Of a stretch of DNA of 17,450 nt, positions 1-6,867 are shown in pieces; positions within the stretch are counted from its first letter, which is position 1; each line of letters opens with the position of its first letter. The notes beneath the pieces were generated by a model. That model ran no database searches, had not been told where the DNA came from, and saw nothing but the letters and a program-made list of their open reading frames with translations. The stretch covers positions 1-17,450 of the forward strand of contig CAZFZQ010000015.1 in the NCBI GenBank assembly GCA_964522845.1, read 5' to 3'. Source of the stretch: CAZFZQ01 sp964522845. Lineage in GTDB: Bacteria; Patescibacteriota; Patescibacteriia; GCA-002772895. A program made the translations under genes and the position numbers.

Positions 1-300
1 TGGCATAAAAAACAGGATGATTTGTTTTTTTTCGCCGGGGGCAAAGCGAATATTGTTTTGCATGACATCCGTGAAGATTCGCCAACCAAGGGCGAAACGC
101 AAGTTATCCCCGCGGACGAGGGCGACCCCCAGCTTGTTTTTATACCCAGGGGCGTGGCGCATGGCTACAAGGCGCTGGGCGACAAACCGGTTTTGCTTTT
201 TTACCCCACCACCGAATCATATAACCCTGCCGCGCCGGATGAAGAGCGCATCCCGCATGATGATCCAAAAATAAATTTTAATTGGGCGAATTATAATTAA
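1..300 (+). CDS. rmlC: dTDP-4-dehydrorhamnose 3,5-epimerase (RmlC), 3' part only
   Basis: The frame is open from base 1, so the start lies outside the window and 99 residues remain of a family usually about 180 long. The visible part is the C-terminal half of an RmlC-type cupin. The run IPRGVAHGYKALGD, followed by TESYNP and RIPHDDPKINFNW, matches the conserved C-terminal signature of the family. The enzyme epimerises C3 and C5 of dTDP-4-keto-6-deoxyglucose in dTDP-L-rhamnose synthesis in the cytoplasm. Lying next to rmlB, rmlD and rmlA supports this role. The catalytic His/Asp region of the N-terminal half is not visible, so a related sugar-nucleotide cupin cannot be fully excluded. Confidence 0.85.
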   Translation, partial: WHKKQDDLFFFAGGKANIVLHDIREDSPTKGETQVIPADEGDPQLVFIPRGVAHGYKALGDKPVLLFYPTTESYNPAAPDEERIPHDDPKINFNWANYN

Positions 301-303
301 GAG

Positions 304-323
304 ATTCCCGCCTCCGCGGGAAT
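304..323. repeat. dRS3-like hairpin repeat (ATTCCC-N8-GGGAAT)
   Basis: A 20-bp inverted repeat: arms ATTCCCGC and GCGGGAAT around the loop CTCC. It fits the ATTCCC-N8-GGGAAT pattern known from neisserial dRS3 repeats and from REP-like elements in other bacteria. It fills most of the 32-base gap between rmlC and the HIT gene. It has no T-tract, so it is a poor rho-independent terminator. Confidence 0.6.
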
Positions 324-332
324 GACACGTTT

Positions 333-734
333 ATGGATTGTATTTTTTGCAAAATTATCTCCGGTGAAATTCCGGCGGAAAAAGTTTTTGAAAATGACAA
401 AGTGCTGGCGTTTTTAGATAATCGGCCGGTCAATTTCGGCCATACGCTTATAATTCCAAAAGAACATCATGAAAATATGGTTGATACGCCGGAAGAGTTG
501 CTGTGTGAAATAATTTCAGCTGCCAAAAAACTCGCTCCGGCCATCTTAAAATCCACGGAACTGCATGATTATAATTTTGTGGTGAATAGCGGCGCGGTTG
601 CCGGGCAAAAAGTTTTTCATACCCATTTTCATATCATTCCTCGTTTTGCCGGTGATGGATACGGCCGCTTTCGGGTGGAATACAAAGAAGGGGATGTGAA
701 AAAAATGGCGGAAAGCATAAAAAATAATTTATGA
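333..734 (+). CDS. HIT family nucleotide hydrolase (Hint-like)
   Basis: 133 residues, the normal length of a bacterial HIT/Hint protein. The histidine triad HTHFHIIPR (His96, His98, His100) is intact and supplies the catalytic nucleophile and phosphate-binding site. An N-terminal CIFCKI motif (Cys3, Cys6) is the usual half of the metal-binding site in this subfamily. Such proteins hydrolyse nucleoside phosphoramidates and dinucleotide or AMP conjugates in the cytosol. The start ATG has no clear Shine-Dalgarno and lies just after the dRS3-like hairpin. The last four bases overlap the rmlB start (ATGA), so it is translationally coupled to rmlB. A specific role in rhamnose synthesis is not implied by the family. 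Confidence 0.93.
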   Translation: MDCIFCKIISGEIPAEKVFENDKVLAFLDNRPVNFGHTLIIPKEHHENMVDTPEELLCEIISAAKKLAPAILKSTELHDYNFVVNSGAVAGQKVFHTHFHIIPRFAGDGYGRFRVEYKEGDVKKMAESIKNNL

Positions 735-1729
735 AACTGTTTGTAACCGGCGGAGCCGGATTTATCGGCTCAAATTTTATAAGGCATATTTTGAATAAAT
801 ATCCATCTTACGAGGTGGTTAATTTTGATAAATTGACTTACGCCGGCAATTTGGAAAACTTAAAAGATATTGAAAGCAATCCGCGTTATAAATTTGTTAA
901 AGGAGATATCTGTGATAAAAAGGCGGTCGCGGAAGCGATAAAAGATTGTGATGTAATTGTAAATTTTGCCGCCGAGAGTCACGTTGACCGGTCAATTTTG
1001 GACAGCACGGATTTTATCCGCACAAATATAGCCGGAACGCATAATTTATTGGAAGCAGCGGTAAATAATGGCCTAAAAAGATTTCATCATATTTCCACGG
1101 ATGAAGTTTTTGGCCACCTGAGCCCCACCGATCCGCCGTTTCATGAAAAGACGCCGTACTCTCCGCGAAGCCCTTACAGCGCGTCCAAAGCCGCGGCCGA
1201 TCATTTGGTGATGTCGTATTTCAACACCTATGATTTGCCGGTAACGATTTCTAATTGTTCAAATAATTACGGCCCGTATCAATTTCCGGAAAAGTTGCAC
1301 GGGCTGTTTATAACGAATTTGATGGAAAATAAAAAAGTTCCGGTTTATGGCGATGGCATGCAAGTGCGGGACTGGCTTTATGTTCTCGACCATTGCGAGG
1401 CCGTTGATTTGATTATTCACAAAGGAGAAATGGGAGAGACGTATTGCGTTGGCGGAAATAATGAAAAACCAAACATGGAAATAGCTAAAAAAATAATTCA
1501 GCTTCTTGGAAAGGATGAAAATTATATTGAATATGTTGCTGACCGGCGCGGGCATGACAGGCGCTACGCAATTAACGCGGAAAAAATCCGCGCGCTGGGC
1601 TGGCAACCTGCAACAAGTTTTGAAGACGGCTTGACAAAAACGGTTGAATGGTATAAAAATAATATTGCCTGGTGGAAGAAAATTAAATCAGGCGAGTACC
1701 TTGAGTATTACAAACAGCAGTACAGCTGA
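731..1729 (+). CDS. rmlB: dTDP-glucose 4,6-dehydratase (RmlB)
   Basis: 332 residues, typical for the family. An extended SDR enzyme that oxidises, dehydrates and reduces dTDP-glucose to dTDP-4-keto-6-deoxyglucose using tightly bound NAD. Visible signatures: the NAD-binding TGGAGFIGSN loop (residues 6-15), NFAAESHVDRSI, the catalytic Thr-Asp-Glu triplet (T123, D124, E125 in STDEVFG), the YxxxK pair (Y149, K153), and the substrate-binding SNNYGPYQFPEKL. The start overlaps the HIT stop by four bases. The next gene (HAD) begins 11 bases after the stop. All key residues are present, so it should be active. Confidence 0.97.
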   Translation: MKLFVTGGAGFIGSNFIRHILNKYPSYEVVNFDKLTYAGNLENLKDIESNPRYKFVKGDICDKKAVAEAIKDCDVIVNFAAESHVDRSILDSTDFIRTNIAGTHNLLEAAVNNGLKRFHHISTDEVFGHLSPTDPPFHEKTPYSPRSPYSASKAAADHLVMSYFNTYDLPVTISNCSNNYGPYQFPEKLHGLFITNLMENKKVPVYGDGMQVRDWLYVLDHCEAVDLIIHKGEMGETYCVGGNNEKPNMEIAKKIIQLLGKDENYIEYVADRRGHDRRYAINAEKIRALGWQPATSFEDGLTKTVEWYKNNIAWWKKIKSGEYLEYYKQQYS

Positions 1730-1730
1730 G

Positions 1731-1735
1731 GGAGG
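1731..1735 (+). promoter_or_regulatory. Strong Shine-Dalgarno for the HAD gene
   Basis: GGAGG, five bases before the ATG at 1741. This is unusual here, because nearly all other genes in the window lack a recognisable site. It fixes the start of the HAD gene. Confidence 0.7.
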
Positions 1736-1740
1736 CAGGG

Positions 1741-2439
1741 ATGTTCGAACGACGTAAGATTGACGGTATCATTTTTGATCTGGGGAACGTTTTGCTGCCC
1801 ACGGAGCCGAATAAAAGAAAGGTGGCAAGATATTGGGCGCGGTTTTCCAAGTTAGATGAAATTGAACTCGCGAACATTTTGTATCACGGCACAATTATCC
1901 AAGATCGCAGAGACGATCCCAGAGTTTTGAAATTTTGGGAATGGGTTAGTCAGTTTGATAATGGCGATTTTTCATCTTATGAAATGTATTGTGTGATGAA
2001 AAATCTGCTCATGATGGACATTAATTTTGCCCAATTTGCACACAGCTGGGAATTGATTGTTGAGCCGGATGCGTATTTCATCGATTTTTTGTACGAACTT
2101 CAATATTTGCGTTTGGGTATCATTTCAAATCTGTGTGATATCCATTTGCACTATATCAGAAGAAGGGGATTTTTGCCCCGCTGGCTTTTCTGTTGTTGTC
2201 TTTATTCTTGCGTGGAAGGATGTTCCAAGCCAGGCACGACTATTTTTCTGCGGGGGATAAAAGGCATGAATCTTCCGGCAGAGCGGATTTTGTTTGTTGA
2301 TGATTTGAAGCCAAATATTGAAGCGGCCGAATCCGTAGGCATGAAAGCGTATCACTACGATATTCATGACGGATCAGACCAAAAGCAACGTTTGAAAAAA
2401 TTCAAAGAGTACCTTCGAAAATTGAGAGTTATCAGATAA
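1741..2439 (+). CDS. HAD superfamily (IA, FDLGNV-type) phosphatase
   Basis: 232 residues. HAD motif I is IIFDLGNVL (nucleophile Asp13); the usual second Asp of DxD is Gly, as in the FDLGNV subgroup that includes E. coli YihX. Motif II is the Ser of IISNL, motif III the Lys of CSKPG, and motif IV the FVDDLKPN pair. The cap domain lies between about residues 20 and 115. YihX-type enzymes can dephosphorylate alpha-D-glucose-1-phosphate, which is also the RmlA substrate, so a link to this pathway is possible, but the substrate cannot be read from sequence. The stretch before the Lys motif is cysteine-rich (CCCLYSCVEGC). The gene has a strong GGAGG site, unlike its neighbours, and is followed by a terminator, suggesting insertion into the cassette. 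Confidence 0.88.
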   Translation: MFERRKIDGIIFDLGNVLLPTEPNKRKVARYWARFSKLDEIELANILYHGTIIQDRRDDPRVLKFWEWVSQFDNGDFSSYEMYCVMKNLLMMDINFAQFAHSWELIVEPDAYFIDFLYELQYLRLGIISNLCDIHLHYIRRRGFLPRWLFCCCLYSCVEGCSKPGTTIFLRGIKGMNLPAERILFVDDLKPNIEAAESVGMKAYHYDIHDGSDQKQRLKKFKEYLRKLRVIR

Positions 2440-2466
2440 TCCCGTTTGAAAGAATGGGATTTTTTA
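2438..2466 (+). terminator. Rho-independent terminator after the HAD gene
   Basis: Stem AATCCC / GGGATT, extendable inward by a G-T and two T-A pairs, followed by six T. It overlaps the TAA of the HAD gene. The 3' half is duplicated: GGGATTTTTTATTAG at 2456-2470 recurs at 2470-2484 with a 14-base period. Confidence 0.75.
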
Positions 2467-2484
2467 TTAGGGATTTTTTATTAG

Positions 2485-2513
2485 TTGACAAAATGCTATT
2501 TTATCCCTAATAT
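2485..2513 (+). promoter_or_regulatory. Sigma-70-type promoter for rmlD-rmlA, near-leaderless
   Basis: TTGACA (2485-2490), 17-base spacer, TAATAT (2508-2513). The ATG of rmlD is at 2522, eight bases after the -10 box, so transcription would start within a base or two of the start codon and give a leaderless or almost leaderless mRNA. No Shine-Dalgarno is present. Confidence 0.72.
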
Positions 2514-2521
2514 TTACATAT

Positions 2522-3361
2522 ATGAAGGTTTTAATTTTAGGCGCAAAGGGAATGCTGGGAGGGGAGTTAGCCCGGGTTTTTTCGGGGCACGAAGTTTTGC
2601 CCTGGGATTTTGAAAATTTGGATATAACAAATGAGGCGGAGGTGATGAAAAAAATTTCCGCCTTGCGGCCGAATGTTGTTATAAATGCCGCGGCCTATAA
2701 TAATGTAGATAAGGCGGAAGAAGAAAAAGAAAAAGCCAATTTGTTAAATGGCCGCGCGGTTGGGTTTTTGGCGCAAGCCGCCAATGTCGCGGATGCGACG
2801 CTCGTGCATTTTTCAACCGATTATGTATTTCTCGGAAAGGATAAAAACGGATACGAGGAAGACGCAACGCCGAATCCGATAAGCGCTTACAGCGAGTCAA
2901 AATTTTTGGGAGAGACTGAAGCGAGTAAGGCAAATAAATTTTATCTTATCCGTTTATCGCGGCTTTTTGGAAAGATGGGAACCGGGCTGAATGCTAAAAA
3001 AAGTTTTGTTGATATTGTGCTGGATCTGTCAAAAACAAAAAATGAGATTGATGTTGTGGATGAAGAATTTTCATCGCCCACTTACGCGCCGGATTTGGCG
3101 GAGCGGACAAAATATATTTTAGAAAATAATTTGCCGTACGGAATTTATCACGCGGCAAACAGCGGTGCCTGCACCTGGTATGAATTTGCCAAAGAAATTT
3201 TTAAACTATCCGGTAAAAATATTTTGGTAAATCCGGTCTCGGGCGAAAAATTTCCGCGCCCGGCCCCGCGCCCGAAATTTTCAGTATTGTTAAATACTAA
3301 ACTCCCGCCCATGCACGATTGGCGCGAGGCATTAAAAGAATATCTTACTTTTAATATATGA
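2522..3361 (+). CDS. rmlD: dTDP-4-dehydrorhamnose reductase (RmlD)
   Basis: 279 residues, normal for the family. An SDR enzyme that reduces dTDP-4-keto-L-rhamnose to dTDP-L-rhamnose with NAD(P)H, the last step of the pathway. Visible: the nucleotide-binding GAKGMLG (residues 7-13), NAAAYNNVDKAE, the STDYVF motif (98-103), and the YxxxK pair (Y123, K127 in YSESK). The C-terminal RPAPRPKFSVLLNTKL run is the family's substrate-side motif. It begins right after its own promoter and overlaps rmlA by four bases (ATGA), so the two form a coupled unit. Confidence 0.96.
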   Translation: MKVLILGAKGMLGGELARVFSGHEVLPWDFENLDITNEAEVMKKISALRPNVVINAAAYNNVDKAEEEKEKANLLNGRAVGFLAQAANVADATLVHFSTDYVFLGKDKNGYEEDATPNPISAYSESKFLGETEASKANKFYLIRLSRLFGKMGTGLNAKKSFVDIVLDLSKTKNEIDVVDEEFSSPTYAPDLAERTKYILENNLPYGIYHAANSGACTWYEFAKEIFKLSGKNILVNPVSGEKFPRPAPRPKFSVLLNTKLPPMHDWREALKEYLTFNI

Positions 3362-4086
3362 AAGGAATAGTTATAGCCGGCGGGTACGGTACGCGCCTTA
3401 TGCCGCTTACAAAAGTAGTTAATAAATCACTTTTGCCGATAGGGAAATATCCGCTTATTTATTATCCCTTGCATACCTTGGCGGAAGCGGGCGTGAAAGA
3501 TATTATGATTGTTTCGGGCCGCGGCCATGCCGGCCAATTTTTGGAACTTTTGGGTTCGGGTGCCGAACTCGGTCTTAAATTGTCTTATACTTTGCAGGAG
3601 AATCCCGGCGGTATTGCCCAGGCCATGGGTCTTTGTGAAGATTTTGCGGATAATGAAAAAGTTGCCGTAATATTGGGCGACAATGTTTATCAGGACAATT
3701 TTAAATCAGATATAGAAAAATTTAAAACGGAAAAAAGCGGCGCGAGAATTTTTTTAAAAAAAGTGCGTGATCAGAAACGTTTCGGCGTGCCGGAAGTCCA
3801 AGGCGATAAAATTACAAGAATTGAAGAGAAGCCGCAAAACCCTAAAAGCCCCTATGCCGTAACCGGCCTTTATCTCTATGACAACCGTGTTTGGAATGTT
3901 GTAAAAAATTTAAAACCCTCGGATAGAGGGGAATTGGAAATAACGGATGTTAATAATTTTTATGTAGAGGACGGAACAATGAAATTTTCCATTATTGACG
4001 GATGGTGGGTTGATGCCGGGACGTTTGATTCGCTTTTGCGGGTGAATATTTTGGCAAGCCAAGACAAAAGGGAATTACAATTCTAA
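3358..4086 (+). CDS. rmlA: Glucose-1-phosphate thymidylyltransferase (short RmlA type)
   Basis: 242 residues, shorter than E. coli RmlA (about 290) but the usual length of the short nucleotidyltransferase group that lacks the C-terminal helical extension. It joins dTTP and glucose-1-phosphate to give dTDP-glucose, the first step to dTDP-rhamnose. Visible: the nucleotide-binding GGYGTRL (8-14), NKSLLPIGKYPLIYYPL, the metal-binding ILGDN (Asp108), and the sugar-binding IEEKPQNPKSPYAVTGLYLYD. Substrate specificity (dTTP versus UTP) is inferred from the cassette. The start overlaps the rmlD stop. The 3' end overlaps the convergent PEGA gene by 12 bases, with no terminator visible between them. 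Confidence 0.93.
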   Translation: MKGIVIAGGYGTRLMPLTKVVNKSLLPIGKYPLIYYPLHTLAEAGVKDIMIVSGRGHAGQFLELLGSGAELGLKLSYTLQENPGGIAQAMGLCEDFADNEKVAVILGDNVYQDNFKSDIEKFKTEKSGARIFLKKVRDQKRFGVPEVQGDKITRIEEKPQNPKSPYAVTGLYLYDNRVWNVVKNLKPSDRGELEITDVNNFYVEDGTMKFSIIDGWWVDAGTFDSLLRVNILASQDKRELQF

Positions 4087-5445
4087 TTTGTAAATTCCTG
4101 ACGCCGCGTTGACTTTGCCGGTAAAATACAAAGATGACTGCTTGTTCACGATAAAGTCGCCGATTTGTTCAAATTTCGGGAAATCGTAAATTTGGCGCGA
4201 GTCCCGTTTGTCCAATTCAATTATTTTTATTTGATTGTTAAAACTTACGGCAACATAATTTGAGCCGGAAAGCCACCGCGCTTTTTTTATTTCTTCGCCA
4301 AAGCGCGTGATAAGCTCTTTTTCTCCGGAGCCAAAATTATGCGTCCAAAGTTCAAAGTCATTATAATAAAGAAGATTATTGCCGAAAATATCAAAATTTT
4401 TCGCATCGGCGAATACCTCCGGCGTGGAAAGTTTTTGCAGCGGCAGGGCGAATATTTGCAAGTGTTGTTTTCCGTCAATCATGACAAGCCGTTTGCCCTC
4501 GGCGAGCCGTATTTTATAACCGTTTCTTTCCAGAGGAAGAGAAATCACTTCGCCGCTGTTTAGATTTATTTGTTGGAGCATTGATTGATTTACAAGATAA
4601 AGATAGTTTCCCAAAACCGCAAAATCATCCGCGATTTTCTCTGGGCTGCCTGCCCCGCGACTCGTCCCGCGAAGCTCAGAGAGCGAAGTGGGAAGCCGGG
4701 GCGAAGTGGGGTAAATTTTTTCCGCTTTTCCGAAAAGAAGATCTATCTTGTATACCCCGTCCGTGGCCGCGGCGAAAAGTTGGGAGCTATTGGTTTCGTC
4801 CCAGCGCAAACCAAAAATTTTAATTTTTAACGGCAGGGCTTGTACTTTGCCGTCGGACGCGTTTATGACTTGAAATCCGCTTGGCGTTTCCAAAATTATT
4901 TTTTCATTGTTCGGCGACCAGCTGATATTTTTAATGGTTTGCCGCGGCGGCAGGAGGGCGATGGATTTTTCCGCATCGTTTGCCGTGTCAAAAACAAATA
5001 TGGAATTTTTATCTTTTTCTTTTTTCAGATATAAAAATTTTGATTGATCCGGCGCCGGATATATTAAGCCGGCGGAAGCGTCAACGGCCTTGGCCGGCAA
5101 ATTATCGGCAATGAGGCGCACGTCTTTGGCGAAGGTCGTGATTTGGCTCTCCACGGACAATTTTTTTTGCCAGTCAAAATATCCGGATTTCCTAATTTTT
5201 ATTTCATATTCTCCGGGCAGAAGGTCTTGTATGCGGAATTCTTGACCCGTGCCATACGCCCGGCCGTTCACGAAGAGGGAGGCATTTTTGATGATGGTGT
5301 TGACGACAAGACCGCCGGTTTTTTCAAATTTATTTTTTTTGGAATTATATCGATAGCCGGTCGCGTAAAGCAATATAAAAGGAACGCTAATCAAAAACAG
5401 GGCTAAAAAGATATAGAATATTATGCGGCGATATTTCATCTGCAT
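4075..5445 (-). CDS. PEGA-domain membrane protein with beta-propeller-like C-terminus
   Basis: 456 residues. An N-terminal membrane anchor (about residues 8-28, FYIFLALFLISVPFILLYATGY) is followed by a PEGA domain (about 44-112), with the typical ASLFVNGRAYG and DLLPGEYEIKIRKSGYFDW. The rest (about 125-456) has repeated short strands such as ISWSPNNEKIILE and GLRWDETNSSQLFAA, resembling a WD40/TolB-like propeller, facing outside the membrane. The role is unknown; such proteins are thought to bind surface structures. Residues 245-269 are encoded by an inserted GC-rich repeat (see the repeat entry). A second in-frame ATG lies at 5439. It has its own promoter, divergent from murA. Confidence 0.85.
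   Translation of the reverse strand: MQMKYRRIIFYIFLALFLISVPFILLYATGYRYNSKKNKFEKTGGLVVNTIIKNASLFVNGRAYGTGQEFRIQDLLPGEYEIKIRKSGYFDWQKKLSVESQITTFAKDVRLIADNLPAKAVDASAGLIYPAPDQSKFLYLKKEKDKNSIFVFDTANDAEKSIALLPPRQTIKNISWSPNNEKIILETPSGFQVINASDGKVQALPLKIKIFGLRWDETNSSQLFAAATDGVYKIDLLFGKAEKIYPTSPRLPTSLSELRGTSRGAGSPEKIADDFAVLGNYLYLVNQSMLQQINLNSGEVISLPLERNGYKIRLAEGKRLVMIDGKQHLQIFALPLQKLSTPEVFADAKNFDIFGNNLLYYNDFELWTHNFGSGEKELITRFGEEIKKARWLSGSNYVAVSFNNQIKIIELDKRDSRQIYDFPKFEQIGDFIVNKQSSLYFTGKVNAASGIYKLEL
4636..4714 (-). repeat. GC-rich repeat inserted in frame in the PEGA gene
   Basis: A GC-rich block inside otherwise AT-rich coding DNA, encoding residues 245-269. It contains GGGGCGAAGTGGGGTAA (4698-4714), identical over 17 bases to 17403-17419 in pilC, and two GCGAAGTGGG modules. 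A GCCTGCCCCGCG segment (4647-4658) also has a counterpart in pilC (GCCTGTCCCGCG). The boundaries are approximate. Confidence 0.6.
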
Positions 5446-5446
5446 A

Positions 5447-5475
5447 TTGACCGATCAGTTAATTGCTTATATAAT
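5447..5475 (+). promoter_or_regulatory. Promoter for murA
   Basis: TTGACC (5447-5452), 17-base spacer, TATAAT (5470-5475). A second TATAAT lies at 5476-5481. The leader would be about 30 bases to the ATG at 5513, with no Shine-Dalgarno. Confidence 0.7.
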
Positions 5476-5495
5476 TATAATGAAATAATAAGCAA
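5463..5495. repeat. 8-bp dyad around the shared -10 region
   Basis: TTGCTTAT (5463-5470) and its reverse complement ATAAGCAA (5488-5495) lie symmetrically around the overlapping -10 boxes of the divergent promoters. It could be an operator for a dimeric regulator, or chance in AT-rich DNA. Confidence 0.45.
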
Positions 5496-5502
5496 AAGTC
5501 AA
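5474..5502 (-). promoter_or_regulatory. Divergent promoter for the PEGA gene
   Basis: On the minus strand TTGACT (5502-5497), 17-base spacer, TATAAT (5479-5474). The -10 box overlaps those of the murA promoter, so the two polymerase sites cannot be occupied together. The leader is about 20 bases. Confidence 0.7.
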
Positions 5503-5512
5503 TCGTTGTCTT

Positions 5513-6763
5513 ATGCCCAAATTGGTCATCAAAGGCGGGAAAAAATTGTCCGGCACGGCCGTGATTTCCGGAAATAAAAATGCGGCCACGCCGATTTTGG
5601 CGGCCTCTCTTTTGGCAACCAAAAAATGCGTCATAAAAAATGTTCCGGATATTGCCGACGTGCGGGTGATGATAGAAATCTTAAAGAGTTTGGGATTAAG
5701 TATTGATTATAGCGATCACACCGCTGTTATTTCGCCGGGAAAATTGAGTTTGAAAAATTTGAACCGCGAGTTGGTAAAAAAAATGCGCTCGTCAATTTTA
5801 ATTTTAGGGCCTCTTCTGGCCCGGCTGGGAGCAGTGGATTTGCCCGAGCCGGGCGGATGCATCATTGGCAAGCGCCCGATTGATACGCATTTATACGGAT
5901 TGAAAAAATTGGGCGCGATTGTTTCTAGCAAGAAGGGCGAGCTGTCGCTCGCGGCAAAAAATCTCGCGCCCGCGGAAATGATTTTGCCGGAGTTTTCCGT
6001 CACCGCCACGGAAAATATTATTATGGCCGCTTTGGGCGCGAAGGGCCGGACGGTTATTAAAATGGCGGCTATTGAACCGCACGTTCAAGATTTGATCAAT
6101 TTTTTAAACGCTTTGGGCGCGAAAGTTGCCATGGCGCCGGAAAATACTATAATAATAGATGGCGGGCGCGAGCTTGCCGGCGCGGATCACACCGTGTCGC
6201 CGGATAATATAGAGGCCGGCACATTTGCCGCCGCCGCCCTCATAACCCGCGGAAAAATAACTTTGAAGGGAGTAAATCACTCTCATATGGACGCGGTTTA
6301 TTCTCTTTTGGAACGGATTGGCGCGGTTTTGGAAATCGGCAAAAACACGTTGACAATTTTTTCACGCGGGGAGCTTCACGGATTTAAACTTCAAGCCTTG
6401 CCGTACCCCGGGTTCCCCACGGATTTGCAAGCGCCTTTCGGCGCACTCGCGACCCAATGCCATGGCGCGAGTTTGGTTCATGATCCTCTTTACGAGGGAC
6501 GAATGGGCTATGTGCAAGAACTTATCAAAATGGGCGCGGAAGCCACGGTTTGCGATCCGCACCGCGTTTTAATTAATGGTCCGGCCAAGCTTTACGGAAC
6601 CGAAATAAAGGGTTTGGATTTGCGCGCCGGCGCCACTTTGGTTTTGGCGGGCTTGGCCGCGCACGGCACCACAATTCTTGAAGGAGTGGAAAATTTGGAC
6701 AGAGGATATGAGAAGTTTGATGAAAGATTGAGGGGATTGGGAGCGGAGATAAGAAGAGAGTAA
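5513..6763 (+). CDS. murA: UDP-N-acetylglucosamine 1-carboxyvinyltransferase (MurA)
   Basis: 416 residues, normal length. It transfers enolpyruvate from PEP to UDP-GlcNAc, the first committed step of peptidoglycan synthesis, in the cytoplasm. Visible: GNKNAATP with Lys22 and Asn23, the SSILILGPLLARLG helix, the catalytic Cys116 in PGGCIIGKRPIDTH (the residue targeted by fosfomycin; a Cys here predicts sensitivity, whereas an Asp would predict resistance), and the C-terminal LDRGYEKFDERLRGLGA with the conserved Arg. The start has no Shine-Dalgarno but sits about 30 bases from a good promoter. ctpA follows and is probably co-transcribed. Confidence 0.97.
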   Translation: MPKLVIKGGKKLSGTAVISGNKNAATPILAASLLATKKCVIKNVPDIADVRVMIEILKSLGLSIDYSDHTAVISPGKLSLKNLNRELVKKMRSSILILGPLLARLGAVDLPEPGGCIIGKRPIDTHLYGLKKLGAIVSSKKGELSLAAKNLAPAEMILPEFSVTATENIIMAALGAKGRTVIKMAAIEPHVQDLINFLNALGAKVAMAPENTIIIDGGRELAGADHTVSPDNIEAGTFAAAALITRGKITLKGVNHSHMDAVYSLLERIGAVLEIGKNTLTIFSRGELHGFKLQALPYPGFPTDLQAPFGALATQCHGASLVHDPLYEGRMGYVQELIKMGAEATVCDPHRVLINGPAKLYGTEIKGLDLRAGATLVLAGLAAHGTTILEGVENLDRGYEKFDERLRGLGAEIRRE

Positions 6764-6867
6764 AATAGAAACATAGAAACAAAAAAGCATAGAAACACAA
6801 GAAAGAAAGATGCTTCTATGCTTTGAGCGGCGAAGCTGCGGGTGTTTTTTTGCTTCTATGTGTTATT
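6764..6867 (+). repeat. Octamer-repeat hairpin between murA and ctpA
   Basis: After the murA TAA the sequence falls into 8-base units: ATAGAAAC at 6765, 6773 and 6789, and inverted TTCTATGC at 6814 and TTCTATGT at 6854, all in an 8-base register within each arm. AAAGCATAGAA and TTCTATGCTTT form an 11-bp stem. The element fills the gap up to the ctpA ATG. Confidence 0.65.

Noticed and set aside
1259..1606. Minus-strand frame within rmlB
   Set aside because: It has no start signal and rmlB is fully intact on the other strand.
2100..2260. Frameshift in the HAD gene at the cysteine-rich stretch
   Set aside because: All four HAD motifs stay in one frame and LYSCVEGCSKPG fits the normal sequence before the motif III lysine.
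6569..6800. Overlapping minus-strand frames at the end of murA
   Set aside because: They are hydrophobic, low-complexity shadows of murA and the octamer repeat.
6823..6867. Upstream TTG as the start of ctpA
   Set aside because: It lies inside the octamer-repeat hairpin and adds 15 residues unlike the family; the ATG at 6868 gives a normal N-terminal anchor.
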